This document shows, in pieces, positions 43,233-52,760 of a DNA stretch of 64,000 nt. The stretch spans positions 248,001-312,000 of the forward strand of contig NZ_RBZM01000004.1 of NCBI RefSeq assembly GCF_003628305.1. The letters run 5' to 3'. The first letter of the stretch is position 1. Each line of letters starts with the position of its first letter. The stretch is from Cohnella endophytica (lineage in GTDB: Bacteria; Bacillota; Bacilli; Paenibacillales; Paenibacillaceae). The position numbers and the translations under genes are program-made. The notes beneath the pieces were generated by a model that was not told the DNA's origin, did not search any database, and saw only the letters and a list, made by a program, of their open reading frames with translations.

Positions 43233-44111
43233 ATGAAAAATACGCTAAAAAATCCCGCTGTATATCTCATGTTCGTTTTGCCGACGGTCATCCTTTACGG
43301 GCTATTTTTCCTCTATCCGATGTTTTCTTCCGTGTTCTATGCGTTTACGGACTGGGACGGATTGAATCCCGCCAAGTTTATCGGATTCGATAATTTCACC
43401 AAAGCGTTCAGCGACGATCAATTTCATGTAGCGATCTGGAACAACATGTCTTTCTTGCTCTTTTCCGTAATCCTGCAGGTTCCCGTGATTATCGTTTTTG
43501 CTTTGCTCATTAGCAACGTAAAGAAATTCCAAGGCTTTTACAAAACGACGGTTTTCATTCCGTCTATCCTTTCCACGTCCGTAATCGGGATTTTGTGGGG
43601 CTTTATCTATGATCCGGACATTGGACCGATCGCTGCGTTCCTTAAGTTCTTCGGCGTAGAACCGATCTATTGGTTGGCCGAGTCGAAGTGGGCGATGAAA
43701 GCGATTCTGATCACGAACGCGTGGCAGTGGGTCGGCTTCTATATTATATTGATTCTGGCTGCGATTCTCGCGATTCCGAGGGATATCGACGAAGCAGCGG
43801 CCATCGACGGCGCGACGGCTCCCCAGCGGGCTTGGTACTTAACGCTTCCTTTGATCAAGCCGATCATCTCGGTAGTCGTGATGCTTTCGATCGCCGGTGC
43901 GATGAGAGTCGTCGACGTCGTGCTCGTCATGACGAACGGCGGACCGGCGGGCACGACGGAAGTCATGGGCTCCATCATGGTCAATAAAGCGATCAAGTAC
44001 GGCGAATACGGTTATGGCATGTCGCTCGCGATTATTATTTTCGCGTTCGCGCTTGTATTGACCGCCATCTACCAGCTTACCTTCGGCAGGACGGAAAGGA
44101 TTGAATATTGA
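43233..44111 (+). CDS. Sugar ABC transporter permease (MalF/UgpA type)
   Basis: 292 residues, six predicted helices. It starts with FVLPTVILYGLFFLYPMFSS as usual for this family. The EAA loop is DIDEAAAIDGATAPQRAWYLTLPLI, the site where the shared ATPase docks. A GGGGGAG site lies before the ATG. It overlaps the second permease by one base (TGATG). Confidence 0.92.
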   Translation: MKNTLKNPAVYLMFVLPTVILYGLFFLYPMFSSVFYAFTDWDGLNPAKFIGFDNFTKAFSDDQFHVAIWNNMSFLLFSVILQVPVIIVFALLISNVKKFQGFYKTTVFIPSILSTSVIGILWGFIYDPDIGPIAAFLKFFGVEPIYWLAESKWAMKAILITNAWQWVGFYIILILAAILAIPRDIDEAAAIDGATAPQRAWYLTLPLIKPIISVVVMLSIAGAMRVVDVVLVMTNGGPAGTTEVMGSIMVNKAIKYGEYGYGMSLAIIIFAFALVLTAIYQLTFGRTERIEY

Positions 44112-44941
44112 TGCCAAGAACGCTCAGAAAATCATTGCCGCATATCGTTCTGATGGCATACGTGGTCATCATTCTCTTTCCTTTCGTGTTCGTCGTTTTC
44201 TCTTCCCTGAAAGAAAGCAACGTCGAAATCTCTCAAGCCCCGTTCGCTTTGCCGAAATCGCTTTATTTCGAGAACTACGCCAAAGCGTGGACGCAAGCGA
44301 AAATCGACAAGTATTTTGTCAATAGCGCGTACATCGGCGTTTCCTCGGCGGTCATTGGAGTGCTCATCGCCGCTGGAACTTCTTTTGCCCTGACTAGGAT
44401 GAAATTCCGCAATTCCAGTAAAATCGTGTACCAAACGATCCTATTCAGCATGCTGATTCCGGCTAACGGATTGTTTATCGCTCAATACTTTCTCGTAAGC
44501 GATTTGCATATTATCGGAACCCACTGGGCATTATTCTGGCCATACACGGCAGGAGCGTTGCCGTTCAGCGTGCTTCTGATTTCCGCGTTCATGAAGTCGC
44601 TTCCGAACGAACTGGAAGAAGCGGCGATCATCGACGGGTTAAGCGCGGTCGGCTTATTCGCCCGCATCGTGCTTCCGTTGACGTTGCCGGCTCTCGTCAC
44701 CGTGTTTATTATCAATTTCCTCGGCAACTGGAACGAATACTTGCTCGCGAACTTCTTCATCAGCAAGGACGCGCTCCGGACGTTGCCGACGGGTATGGTC
44801 GGTTTCCGCGACGCTTATCAGATGAATTACGCTCTGGTCAGCACCGGGATCGTATTCAGCGTATTGCCGGTATTGATCTTGTATGCATTTTTGCAGAAAC
44901 AGATCATCGAAGGCATTACGGCAGGCAGCGTTAAAGGTTAA
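44111..44941 (+). CDS. Sugar ABC transporter permease (MalG/UgpE type)
   Basis: 276 residues. ATG at 44111 shares a base with the previous stop and has GGAAAGGA nine bases upstream. It has six helices with the EAA motif ELEEAAIIDGLSAVGLFARIVLPL. FPFVFVVFSSLKES near the start is typical. The importer probably uses a general MsmX-like ATPase encoded elsewhere (known arrangement in Bacillota). Confidence 0.92.
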   Translation: MPRTLRKSLPHIVLMAYVVIILFPFVFVVFSSLKESNVEISQAPFALPKSLYFENYAKAWTQAKIDKYFVNSAYIGVSSAVIGVLIAAGTSFALTRMKFRNSSKIVYQTILFSMLIPANGLFIAQYFLVSDLHIIGTHWALFWPYTAGALPFSVLLISAFMKSLPNELEEAAIIDGLSAVGLFARIVLPLTLPALVTVFIINFLGNWNEYLLANFFISKDALRTLPTGMVGFRDAYQMNYALVSTGIVFSVLPVLILYAFLQKQIIEGITAGSVKG

Positions 44942-44991
44942 TATTTGCCTGAGGAAGGTTAAGAGGTTGTGAAGGAGAAGGGAGCTTTAAC

Positions 44992-45495
44992 GTGGACGTG
45001 CAGTCGTTTCCGCCGCTAGTCGATTCGGCATCCCGGATTTTGGTCATGGGAAGCATGCCTGGCGTGGCGTCGCTGAAGGCGTACCAATATTACGGCAATC
45101 CGCGCAACTATTTATGGCGTATCGTATATGCTCTATACGGTAACGGAAAAGAAGTGGACGCCGAGTATGAGGATCGGCTCGCTTTCGCGCTAAGTCATGG
45201 AATCGCCCTGTGGGACGTCATCGCGAGCTGCGAAAGGCCAGGCAGTCTCGATAGCGACATTAAGAAGGCGATTCCGAACGACGTGCCGGGTCTGCTGCGT
45301 CGGTTTCCGGATATCCGAGTCATCGCGTGCAACGGAACGAAGTCGCATTCGGAGCTGCTGAAGCATTTTGGAGCACATCCCGAGATTTTGAGCCGCAAGG
45401 TACTCCGAATGCCGTCGACGAGTCCTATACCGACCAGGGACTATCGGGGGCTTGAAGATCGGGTAGAAGCATGGCGAGCGATTAAGAATGTTTAA
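44992..45495 (+). CDS. DNA-deoxyinosine / uracil-family DNA glycosylase
   Basis: 167 residues, GTG start after GAAGGAGAAGGGAG. Motif 1 is LVMGSMPGVASLKAYQYYGNPRNYLW, matching the G-S-x-P-G..S...Q-x-Y-Y-x-xPRNxFW pattern of family 6 (hypoxanthine) glycosylases, and the end reads MPSTSPI. These remove deaminated bases such as hypoxanthine. It follows the sugar permease by 50 bp, which may be incidental. Terminator downstream. Confidence 0.85.
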   Translation: MDVQSFPPLVDSASRILVMGSMPGVASLKAYQYYGNPRNYLWRIVYALYGNGKEVDAEYEDRLAFALSHGIALWDVIASCERPGSLDSDIKKAIPNDVPGLLRRFPDIRVIACNGTKSHSELLKHFGAHPEILSRKVLRMPSTSPIPTRDYRGLEDRVEAWRAIKNV

Positions 45496-45503
45496 CAAAT
45501 AAT

Positions 45504-45546
45504 AAAGCAGGGAGGAGGAGCGCTGAGCTCCTTCTCCCTGCTTTTT
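45504..45546. terminator. Bidirectional terminator between the glycosylase and pepF
   Basis: AAAGCAGGGAGGAGGAG pairs with CTCCTTCTCCCTGCTTT around a short loop, with A and T flanks. Confidence 0.85.
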
Positions 45547-45588
45547 ATCGGTTTACTAAACTTGGCGTTGGCGAAGAAACGTTGCTCA

Positions 45589-47379
45589 TTATTTCGTCAA
45601 TTGTTCCATCTCGTCGATTAATCCTTCGAACACGCTCATCGCTTGGCGAATCGGTTCGGGGGAGGACATGTCGACACCCGCTTTTTTCAAAATATTGATG
45701 GAGTAATCTTTGCCTCCGCTCTTCAGGAAGCCCAGATAACGGTCGACCGCGGGTTGGCCTTCGTCCAGAATCTGTTTCGCGAAGCTCGTAGCCGCGGAGA
45801 AGCCCGTTGCGTATTTGAATACGTAGAAGCTGTTATAGAAGTGGGGGATGCGCGCCCATTCCATCTCGATATCTTTATCCACGACCATACCTTTGCCATA
45901 GTATTTGACGTTAAGGTCGTAATAGATGGAACTGAATTCCTGCGGCGTTAAGGCTTCGCCTTGCTCCGCTCTTTCGTGGATGATTTTCTCGAATTCCGCG
46001 AACATCGTTTGGCGGAATACGGTCGTACGGAACTGATCGGCGTAATAAGTAAGCAGGTACATTTTTTCTTTGGGATCCGTCGAATGCTCGAGCAAGTGGT
46101 TCATGAGCAATGCCTCGTTCAGCGTGGAGGCGACTTCAGCCAAGAAAATCGTATATTGGGCATCGCGATACTCGTTGTTCGAGTCGGAGTAGTACGAATG
46201 CAGCGCATGGCCCATCTCGTGAGTCAACGTGAACATGCTATTTAAGTTGTCGTTATGGTTCAGGAGCACGTATGGATGCGTGCCGAATGCCCCCCAGCTA
46301 TAAGCGCCGCTGCGTTTGCCTTCGTTCTCGTAGATATCGATCCAGCCGTCACTGAAGCCTTCTTGCAGCACTTTGCGATAGTCGTCTCCTAGAGGGGCTA
46401 AGCTCTCGTATACTTTCGCTTTCGCTTGTTCGTAAGTGATATCCATATCGAATTCTTCGACAAGCGGGGCGAATAAGTCGTACATATGGAGTTCGTCGAG
46501 CTTAAGCAGCTTTTTGCGGAGTTCCATATAGCGATGCATGAGCGGCAGGAATTCATGAATCGTGCCGATCAGGTTATCATAGACGGATTGCGGAATGTTA
46601 TCTCCGAACAAAGACATTTCAAGCGCGGAAGGGTAATGGCGCGCTTTGGCATAGAACAGGTTTTTCGTTACGTTAGCGCTTAAAGTGGAAGCCAACGTAT
46701 TTTTCATTTTGCCGTACGTATCGTACATGGCTTTGAAGGCATCCCGTCGAACCTCTTGTTTTTTGCTTTCCAAAAACTGAATGTACCGTCCGTGCGTGAG
46801 TTCGACTTCTTCGCCTTTTTCGTTTTTCACTTTCGGGAATTTCAGATCGGCGTTATTCAGCATTCCGAATATCGTTCCCGGGGCTTGCGAGATATTGCCC
46901 ACTTGAGCAAGGAGGGATTCCTCGTTTTTGGACAAAATGTGCGGCTTCTGGCGAAGCATTTCTTCCAACGTGCGTTTGTATTTAGCAAGGGAAGGATCCG
47001 CGATGAGGTCGGTTAATTGTTGCTCGGAAAGGCTAAGAATTTCCGGCGTGATAAAGGAGGTTGCCTCTCCGACTTCGACGCTGATTTTTTTGGATTTCTC
47101 GGACAGCGCCTGATAGGTCGGCTCCGCGGTGTCCTCATGGTGACGCATGTTCGCGTACACGTAAAGGCGCTCGGTCAGCAACGAAACATCGTCATCCAGA
47201 GCGAAGCAGCGCGCGATCGAGGCGGCGTCCTTAAGCTTCCCTTGATAAGCGGCGATTTCGCCGGTCAAACCTTTGACGCGATTGAATTCGGCATCCCATG
47301 CAGCCTGGTTGGGATACAAATCTTCCAATTTCCAACGGTGTTCTTGAGGGACTTCGCTTCTTTTGGCTACTTGACTCAT
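45589..47379 (-). CDS. pepF: Oligoendopeptidase F
   Basis: 596 residues from the ATG at 47379 (AGGAGG 12 bases upstream). The zinc motif HEMGH in FTLTHEMGHALHSYYS identifies M3B; the third ligand is a downstream Glu (FLAEVASTLNE). It cleaves peptides of about 7-17 residues in the cytoplasm and fits the peptide import operon earlier in the window. The frame continues upstream to an ATG at 47535 that has its own GGAGG seven bases before it. This would make 648 residues with a hydrophobic, signal-like start. Confidence 0.92.
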   Translation of the reverse strand: MSQVAKRSEVPQEHRWKLEDLYPNQAAWDAEFNRVKGLTGEIAAYQGKLKDAASIARCFALDDDVSLLTERLYVYANMRHHEDTAEPTYQALSEKSKKISVEVGEATSFITPEILSLSEQQLTDLIADPSLAKYKRTLEEMLRQKPHILSKNEESLLAQVGNISQAPGTIFGMLNNADLKFPKVKNEKGEEVELTHGRYIQFLESKKQEVRRDAFKAMYDTYGKMKNTLASTLSANVTKNLFYAKARHYPSALEMSLFGDNIPQSVYDNLIGTIHEFLPLMHRYMELRKKLLKLDELHMYDLFAPLVEEFDMDITYEQAKAKVYESLAPLGDDYRKVLQEGFSDGWIDIYENEGKRSGAYSWGAFGTHPYVLLNHNDNLNSMFTLTHEMGHALHSYYSDSNNEYRDAQYTIFLAEVASTLNEALLMNHLLEHSTDPKEKMYLLTYYADQFRTTVFRQTMFAEFEKIIHERAEQGEALTPQEFSSIYYDLNVKYYGKGMVVDKDIEMEWARIPHFYNSFYVFKYATGFSAATSFAKQILDEGQPAVDRYLGFLKSGGKDYSINILKKAGVDMSSPEPIRQAMSVFEGLIDEMEQLTK

Positions 47380-47615
47380 CGGTGAGCTCAACCTCCTGAA
47401 TGGATTATCATGGGCGATGCCTGTTTTCTCGGCAACGTAACTCGGGGTTACGGAACCTATTCGGTCAACTGCCGAGGAGCATAGAACGGAAAGGACCGCC
47501 AACGAGGCGGTCAGCGGCAAAGAATACAGCTTCATAAAGCGCCTCCGGAAACGGAATGAGTTACCGGAGTAGTATGTCCTTGCCAGTAAGTTTTATCTGC
47601 ATTTCGCTCGCATCT

Positions 47616-47795
47616 CTAAGTTCCGATGCGGAAGAAGCTATAGACGATAAGGAAAAATGCAAACAATACGAGTAAAATCGACGTGATGGCCATCGGTCGG
47701 CGCAAAGTCTCCGGAATTCTTTCCCGTGAGAGGATAAGAACAACCGCCAATCCGAAGGATGCGATAATAAAAATGATATTCGCTTCATTGTTCAT
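47616..47795 (-). CDS. Small two-helix membrane protein
   Basis: 59 residues, starting MNNEANIIFIIASFG with GGAAGGAAG about nine bases upstream. Two hydrophobic segments (about 6-22 and 37-55) flank a charged loop (SRERIPETLRRP), and it ends in FRIGT. The two clean helices and the good ribosome site make this a likely real gene. I do not recognise the family. It lies upstream of pepF on the same strand. Confidence 0.65.
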   Translation of the reverse strand: MNNEANIIFIIASFGLAVVLILSRERIPETLRRPMAITSILLVLFAFFLIVYSFFRIGT

Positions 47796-47825
47796 GATAA
47801 GGTACTTCCTTCCCCATAGGATGTA

Positions 47826-48059
47826 TTAGATGCTTTTAAGCTTCTCCATCGTTTGGCGAAGACCTTCTTCGCCGTTCGGGAAGTCCTCGGGGATAAATCT
47901 TTTTGACGCCCAATCCATCAATTCCGGTCTGCTTAGGAACTTGTGGCAAGTCTCTCCCCATTGTTCCGATATTTCGCGAACGACGAGCGTTTTGCCTTGG
48001 ACTTCTACTGTCAGCATATTGTAGTTATCGTGCTTATAGACGGTATGTTTAGCGAACAT
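47826..48059 (-). CDS. Conserved small hypothetical protein
   Basis: 77 residues starting MFAKHTVYKHDNYNMLTVEV, with AGGAG close upstream. The first half is beta-rich (LTVEVQGKTLVVREI), the second helical and charged, with LMDWASKRFIPEDFP in the middle. No signal peptide or membrane segment. The function is not known to me. Probably in one transcript with the small membrane protein and pepF. Confidence 0.7.
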   Translation of the reverse strand: MFAKHTVYKHDNYNMLTVEVQGKTLVVREISEQWGETCHKFLSRPELMDWASKRFIPEDFPNGEEGLRQTMEKLKSI

Positions 48060-48189
48060 GTTAGTCTCCTGATCTTGGGCTTGGATGCCGTTTTTCTCAT
48101 CATAGAAGAGATGGGCTGAGAAATCAATGTGGAGCTGGGAAAATTAGGTTGACAGTGAGGCGCTCTTATGCGATTCTACATAGAATTCC

Positions 48190-48266
48190 GGACAATTGAA
48201 ACGGAATTCAGACGATTAGACGAGCCGAGACGAGAAGAGTTTTGACGAGACGAGAGGAGACGAGAG
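48190..48266. repeat. GACGAG-rich short repeat before the methyltransferase gene
   Basis: AGACGAG/GACGAGA words recur about six times in about 55 bp, ending at the start codon. The last copy (GAGGAGACGAGAG) also supplies the ribosome binding site. Confidence 0.55.
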
Positions 48267-48267
48267 T

Positions 48268-48984
48268 ATGGAACGAAAAACCGCATTAACCGCGTACCCG
48301 CAAGTAGGGGTCGCATCTACCTGCCGCTCTTACGAAGAGTATTGCGCAATGTTCCGGCTACCCGGGTTAGACGGTGTTCGAGGTCCGGTGCTGGACGTCG
48401 CGGGGGGAGCTTCGTGCTTTACCGCGGAACTGAACGCCCAGGGTATTCCCGCGTTCGCCGCGGATCCGTTCTACGACGGATCGACGGAAGACGTAATTGC
48501 GGCCGCGAGGCAGGAGATCGAGGTGTCTTCGGCGAAAATCGCGGCGAATGCCGACATTTACGATTGGAGCTTTTATGGATCCCCCGAGCAGCACCGTGCC
48601 ATTCGCGAGAAGTCGCTCGAACGGTTCGCCGAGCATTTCCGCGACGAAGAAGGAAGGAAACGTTATTATTCGGATTCTTTGCCTAAGCTGCCTTTTGCGA
48701 ACGATACTTTCGAACTCGTGACCTGCAGTCACTTCTTATTCCTTTACGCGGATTCATTCGGTCAGCAATTCCATCTGGACGCGATTGCCGAGCTCATTCG
48801 CGTATTACGACCGGGCGGAGAGTTGAGGATATACCCTTTGATATCCTTGAAATGGGAGAATAACCCTTACATTTCTGATATTATTAAAGCTCTTAGCGAT
48901 GTAGCCCAAGCCGAATATTTACCATCTGCTTTGCCCTTCACTCCGGTGCGGAGTCCCTTGCTACGCATGGTGAAAATGGCATAA
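48268..48984 (+). CDS. Class I SAM-dependent methyltransferase
   Basis: 238 residues. Motif I is VLDVAGGASCFTAELNAQG (family type LDVGGG), then AADPFY as the acidic ribose site. LPKLPFANDTFELVTCSHFLFLY is motif IV and IRVLRPGGELRIYPL motif VI. A helical insert (about 80-130) precedes motif IV. The substrate is unknown. Transcribed on its own between the minus-strand small genes and the cold-shock gene. Confidence 0.82.
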   Translation: MERKTALTAYPQVGVASTCRSYEEYCAMFRLPGLDGVRGPVLDVAGGASCFTAELNAQGIPAFAADPFYDGSTEDVIAAARQEIEVSSAKIAANADIYDWSFYGSPEQHRAIREKSLERFAEHFRDEEGRKRYYSDSLPKLPFANDTFELVTCSHFLFLYADSFGQQFHLDAIAELIRVLRPGGELRIYPLISLKWENNPYISDIIKALSDVAQAEYLPSALPFTPVRSPLLRMVKMA

Positions 48985-49001
48985 TGGCCGATCTGATTAT
49001 C

Positions 49002-49030
49002 TTGCAGAAAAGGGTAATTTCGGTTATAAT
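49002..49030 (+). promoter_or_regulatory. Promoter of the cold-shock gene
   Basis: TTGCAG (49002-49007) and TATAAT (49025-49030) are 17 bp apart. A small TCGCCG/CGGCGA hairpin follows in the short leader. Confidence 0.75.
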
Positions 49031-49075
49031 TATCGTATTCGCCGACTGACGGCGAGATTTTAGGAGGTTGTTCAT

Positions 49076-49273
49076 TTGAGAGGAACAGTTAAGTGGTTTA
49101 ACGCAGAAAAAGGTTATGGATTTATTTCTATCGATGACGGTAACGATGTATTCGTTCACTTCTCTGCAATCCAAGGCGACGGTTTCAAAACCTTGGAAGA
49201 AGGCCAAGCCGTTGAATTCGAAATCACGCAAGGAAACCGTGGCCCTCAAGCTTCTAACGTGGTTAAACTGTAA
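49076..49273 (+). CDS. Cold-shock protein (CspB/CspD type)
   Basis: 65 residues with the complete cold-shock domain: RNP1 KGYGFIS and RNP2 [17 protein letters not shown] opens the protein. It binds single-stranded RNA/DNA as a chaperone. The start is a TTG with AGGAGG eight bases upstream, unusual for an abundant protein of this family. The short 5' UTR is not the long cold-box leader of E. coli cspA. A terminator follows. Confidence 0.94.
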   Translation: MRGTVKWFNAEKGYGFISIDDGNDVFVHFSAIQGDGFKTLEEGQAVEFEITQGNRGPQASNVVKL

Positions 49274-49314
49274 GTCGCGCCCCGCGCCGACTTATTATCA
49301 TATCACGAACTAGC

Positions 49315-49349
49315 AATAAAGCCCCTGGCCAAGCGCCAGGGGTTTTATT
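49315..49349 (+). terminator. Terminator of the cold-shock gene
   Basis: CCCCTGGC pairs with GCCAGGGG, flanked by AATAAA and TTTTATT. Confidence 0.88.
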
Positions 49350-49359
49350 GTCGATCCCT

Positions 49360-49389
49360 TTGACCTTCTCGTTGGCGAAATGGTACACT
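49360..49389 (+). promoter_or_regulatory. Promoter of the YebC-like gene
   Basis: TTGACC (49360-49365) and TACACT (49384-49389) are separated by 18 bp. Confidence 0.65.
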
Positions 49390-49435
49390 ATTTCTGGGTT
49401 TTATTGATACTAATGTGTCTCGGGGGTTAAGGGTT

Positions 49436-50182
49436 ATGCCAAAATTCAAGCTTTTTGCCGGTCGCAAAGGCAAAGCCGATCAAGCTAAAAACAATCGATT
49501 CGTAAAGCTTGCTCGCGAAATATATGTACAAGCTCGTAAAGGCGGGACTAATCCGGAAGCAAACTCCGGTTTGAAATCGGCCATTGCCAGCGCTCGCGCG
49601 ATTCAGATGCCTGCCGATAATATCGAACGGGCGATTAAGAAAGCATCGGGCGGAACCGATAGCGTGGACTACGAAGAAGTTCTCTACGAAGGTTATGGCC
49701 CGGGTGGGGTCGCGATCATGGTTAAGTGCTTGACCGACAATCGCAATCGTACCGCCGCGGACGTACGTTCGATCTTCGGCAAGCGTGGGGGCAATCTAGG
49801 CGAGTCCGGCTGCGTCTCTTATATGTTCGACCAAAAGGGATTACTTGTCGTAGCGCGTGACGAGGACGAAGAGATCGACGAAGACGGATTCATGATGGAA
49901 GCGCTGGATGCAGGCGCTGAGGATGTTGTCATCGGAGAAGATAGCTTCGAAATTCTGACCGCTCCGGAAGAATTCGAAACGGTGAAAAACAAGCTCGATG
50001 CCGCCGGATATTCGTTCGAGACGGCAGGCGTGCGTTGGCTTGCCCAGAACACGGTCGCTTCCGAAGGGGAGAATGCCGATAAACTTCTGAGAATGATGGA
50101 AGCATTCGATGATAACGACGACGTTCAAGACGTCTATCATAACTTCGAGATTAGCGACGACGAGATGAATCGTTTAGGCTAA
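49436..50182 (+). CDS. YebC/PmpR/TACO1-family protein
   Basis: 248 residues. The N-terminal lysine-rich segment KFKLFAGRKGKADQAKN, then EANSGLKSAIASARAIQMP and GYGPGGVAIMVKCLTDNRNRT, are diagnostic. TACO1-type proteins relieve ribosome stalling, and several bacterial members were described as transcription regulators. The start ATG at 49436 is preferred over GTG 49415, as the family normally begins close to this lysine-rich segment. Monocistronic, with promoter and terminator. Confidence 0.9.
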   Translation: MPKFKLFAGRKGKADQAKNNRFVKLAREIYVQARKGGTNPEANSGLKSAIASARAIQMPADNIERAIKKASGGTDSVDYEEVLYEGYGPGGVAIMVKCLTDNRNRTAADVRSIFGKRGGNLGESGCVSYMFDQKGLLVVARDEDEEIDEDGFMMEALDAGAEDVVIGEDSFEILTAPEEFETVKNKLDAAGYSFETAGVRWLAQNTVASEGENADKLLRMMEAFDDNDDVQDVYHNFEISDDEMNRLG

Positions 50183-50190
50183 TTATAATT

Positions 50191-50215
50191 AAGAGGGGCC
50201 GCAAGGCCTCTTTTT
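50191..50215 (+). terminator. Terminator of the YebC-like gene
   Basis: AGAGG(G)GCC and GGCCTCT around GCAA, then T5. Confidence 0.85.
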
Positions 50216-50247
50216 GTTTTATGGAAGGGCATAAATTTGGAATTCGT

Positions 50248-50901
50248 TCACGCAATGGCCGGTCCGCCTTTCAATCGCCCGTACTCGTTCCAGGTATATA
50301 TGGTCTTTGCGCCCCTAATGATCAACTTCTCGATCGCCTCGGCCGGGCTGTGGCCATAGTTGTCCCGAAACCTGTATTCGGAGTAATAACGGTATCTGCA
50401 TTGCTCGGAAGAGGATTTATAGTGTTCGCGAATGAACTTATCGGCTCTGCTCAGTAGGAGGAGTTTAAGCTCCTTGACGATTGCCGGGGACTTGTCGGTT
50501 TGATCCTTAGTCCAAAATTGAAAGGATGTAGCGAACGAATCTAAATACATGGCGTCCCGGACGCGATGAAGCAAACGAAGCGCGGTACGGTAATTCAATC
50601 GGAGCGTCTTGGCGACCTTCCGTGCCGAAATCCTTTCTCCCGAAGCCAACCAGTAGAAGGTTAACATCCAGTAACGGAGAGGAAGTTTCGTGCGGTGCAT
50701 GACCGTATTGGCAGTCAGCGAGATTTGGGTTCGGCAATAACAACACTCGTATAAGTTCCTCGTTTTTATAAAACTGCACTTGCTTTCCCCGCACTTCGTG
50801 CAAATAAATCCTCGTGGCCAACGAACGTTGAATATGTAGTCTCGGCAGGCTTGTTCATCCGGAAACCGTTTCATGAACTTTCGAATCGATAGGATTGCCA
50901 A
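50248..50901 (-). CDS. IS1595-type zinc-ribbon/HTH protein lacking a visible DDE domain
   Basis: 217 residues from a TTG start behind GGGAG. A zinc ribbon uses C34/C37 and C53/C56 (ICTKCGES, YECCYC). NTVMHRTKLPLRYWML and the HTH at about 93-118 (ARKVAKTLRLNYRTALRLLH) match the N-terminal half of IS1595-family transposases. The 150-residue DDE domain that should follow is not there. Instead there is a charged helical stretch and YRYYSEYRFRDNYG, which recalls the extreme C-terminus of ISXO2-like transposases. Terminal inverted repeats are not seen. Two SOS boxes overlap its promoter. It may be an internal-deletion relic or a repurposed DNA-binding protein. Confidence 0.65.
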   Translation of the reverse strand: MAILSIRKFMKRFPDEQACRDYIFNVRWPRGFICTKCGESKCSFIKTRNLYECCYCRTQISLTANTVMHRTKLPLRYWMLTFYWLASGERISARKVAKTLRLNYRTALRLLHRVRDAMYLDSFATSFQFWTKDQTDKSPAIVKELKLLLLSRADKFIREHYKSSSEQCRYRYYSEYRFRDNYGHSPAEAIEKLIIRGAKTIYTWNEYGRLKGGPAIA

Positions 50902-50924
50902 GGATACCGCTCCCTTTCTAAAAA

Positions 50925-50976
50925 ACGAACATTTGTTCTATATTAATATCATACCGAACAAATGTTCCCGTATCAA
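50925..50976 (-). promoter_or_regulatory. SOS-type promoter with two LexA boxes
   Basis: On the minus strand TTGATA (50971-50976) and TATGAT (50948-50953) are exactly 17 bp apart. CGAACAAATGTTCC (50955-50968) lies in the spacer and fits the Bacillus LexA consensus CGAACRNRYGTTYC fully. CGAACATTTGTTCT (50926-50939) sits at the start point, with one or two consensus mismatches depending on strand. The gene starts at 50901. Confidence 0.8.
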
Positions 50977-51031
50977 GCAAAAATTTCTGTTTTTCCTCCC
51001 GTTTTTAGCTATGGGAACATGTTTTTCCACT

Positions 51032-51310
51032 CCTGAACAAACTACACACATTGGAATCCATTTCCTCATCGAGGGCACGAAATAGAAAAGAGCTTATTAT
51101 TTCAGACACAGTGCAAAAGTGATGGTATCTGTAGTTTGTTCAGGGAATTTTTTGTTGGGAATTAGACGGGCAGGCGCGAGAAAATGATGAGTTCAGTGTA
51201 GAAGAAGTGATCACCGAAGAAGTTGAGATCAATGAGGAATATGAAAAAGAGGGGATGGAAAGCAACGGATATATACCATGAAGTCACCTATGTGTAGTTT
51301 GTTCAGGGAA
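51032..51310. repeat. Three copies of a transposon-end-like repeat
   Basis: CCTGAACAAACTACACA (51032-51048) is the inverse of TGTAGTTTGTTCAGGGAA (51130-51147) and TGTGTAGTTTGTTCAGGGAA (51291-51310). One copy faces one way and two face the other, the layout of left and right ends with multiple transposase sites. No transposase gene is linked. Confidence 0.6.
51135..51281 (+). pseudogene. C-terminal coding remnant between the end-like repeats
   Basis: The frame has no start codon and is open from just inside the second repeat to TGA 51279-51281. Its last 40 residues are strongly acidic (ENDEFSVEEVITEEVEINEE). The composition looks coding and is unlike the surroundings. The stop is 9 bp before the third repeat. 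Probably the tail of a lost transposon gene; its family is not recognisable. Confidence 0.5.
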
Positions 51311-51373
51311 ACTTTTCACTTGATGAATTTAGGTTTATTAAACGGGAGTCCGATGCATAGAGAAGGAACGCGA

Positions 51374-51422
51374 TAAAAAACGCCGAGTACCGTAGCAAGA
51401 TTCGCTAGAAAGTACTCGGCGC
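51374..51422 (-). terminator. Terminator of mnmA
   Basis: CGCCGAGTAC and GTACTCGGCG form a 10-bp stem round a 21-nt loop with partial pairing. On the minus strand the stem is followed by T6. Confidence 0.85.
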
Positions 51423-51440
51423 GACTGATTTCGAACGGGT

Positions 51441-52616
<1,176 letters not shown>

Positions 52617-52760
52617 TCATCTCTCCTTACTGGTGAAGCTCAGTCACTTGATTTATTTTAGCATATTCGTCCGATTTTCTCACTGCGGGACTGTGTTTCG
52701 TGAATATCTCGCGTTTTTTTTGAGCAAAAAAGGAATAGTTGTGATAACATAGATTTAATA

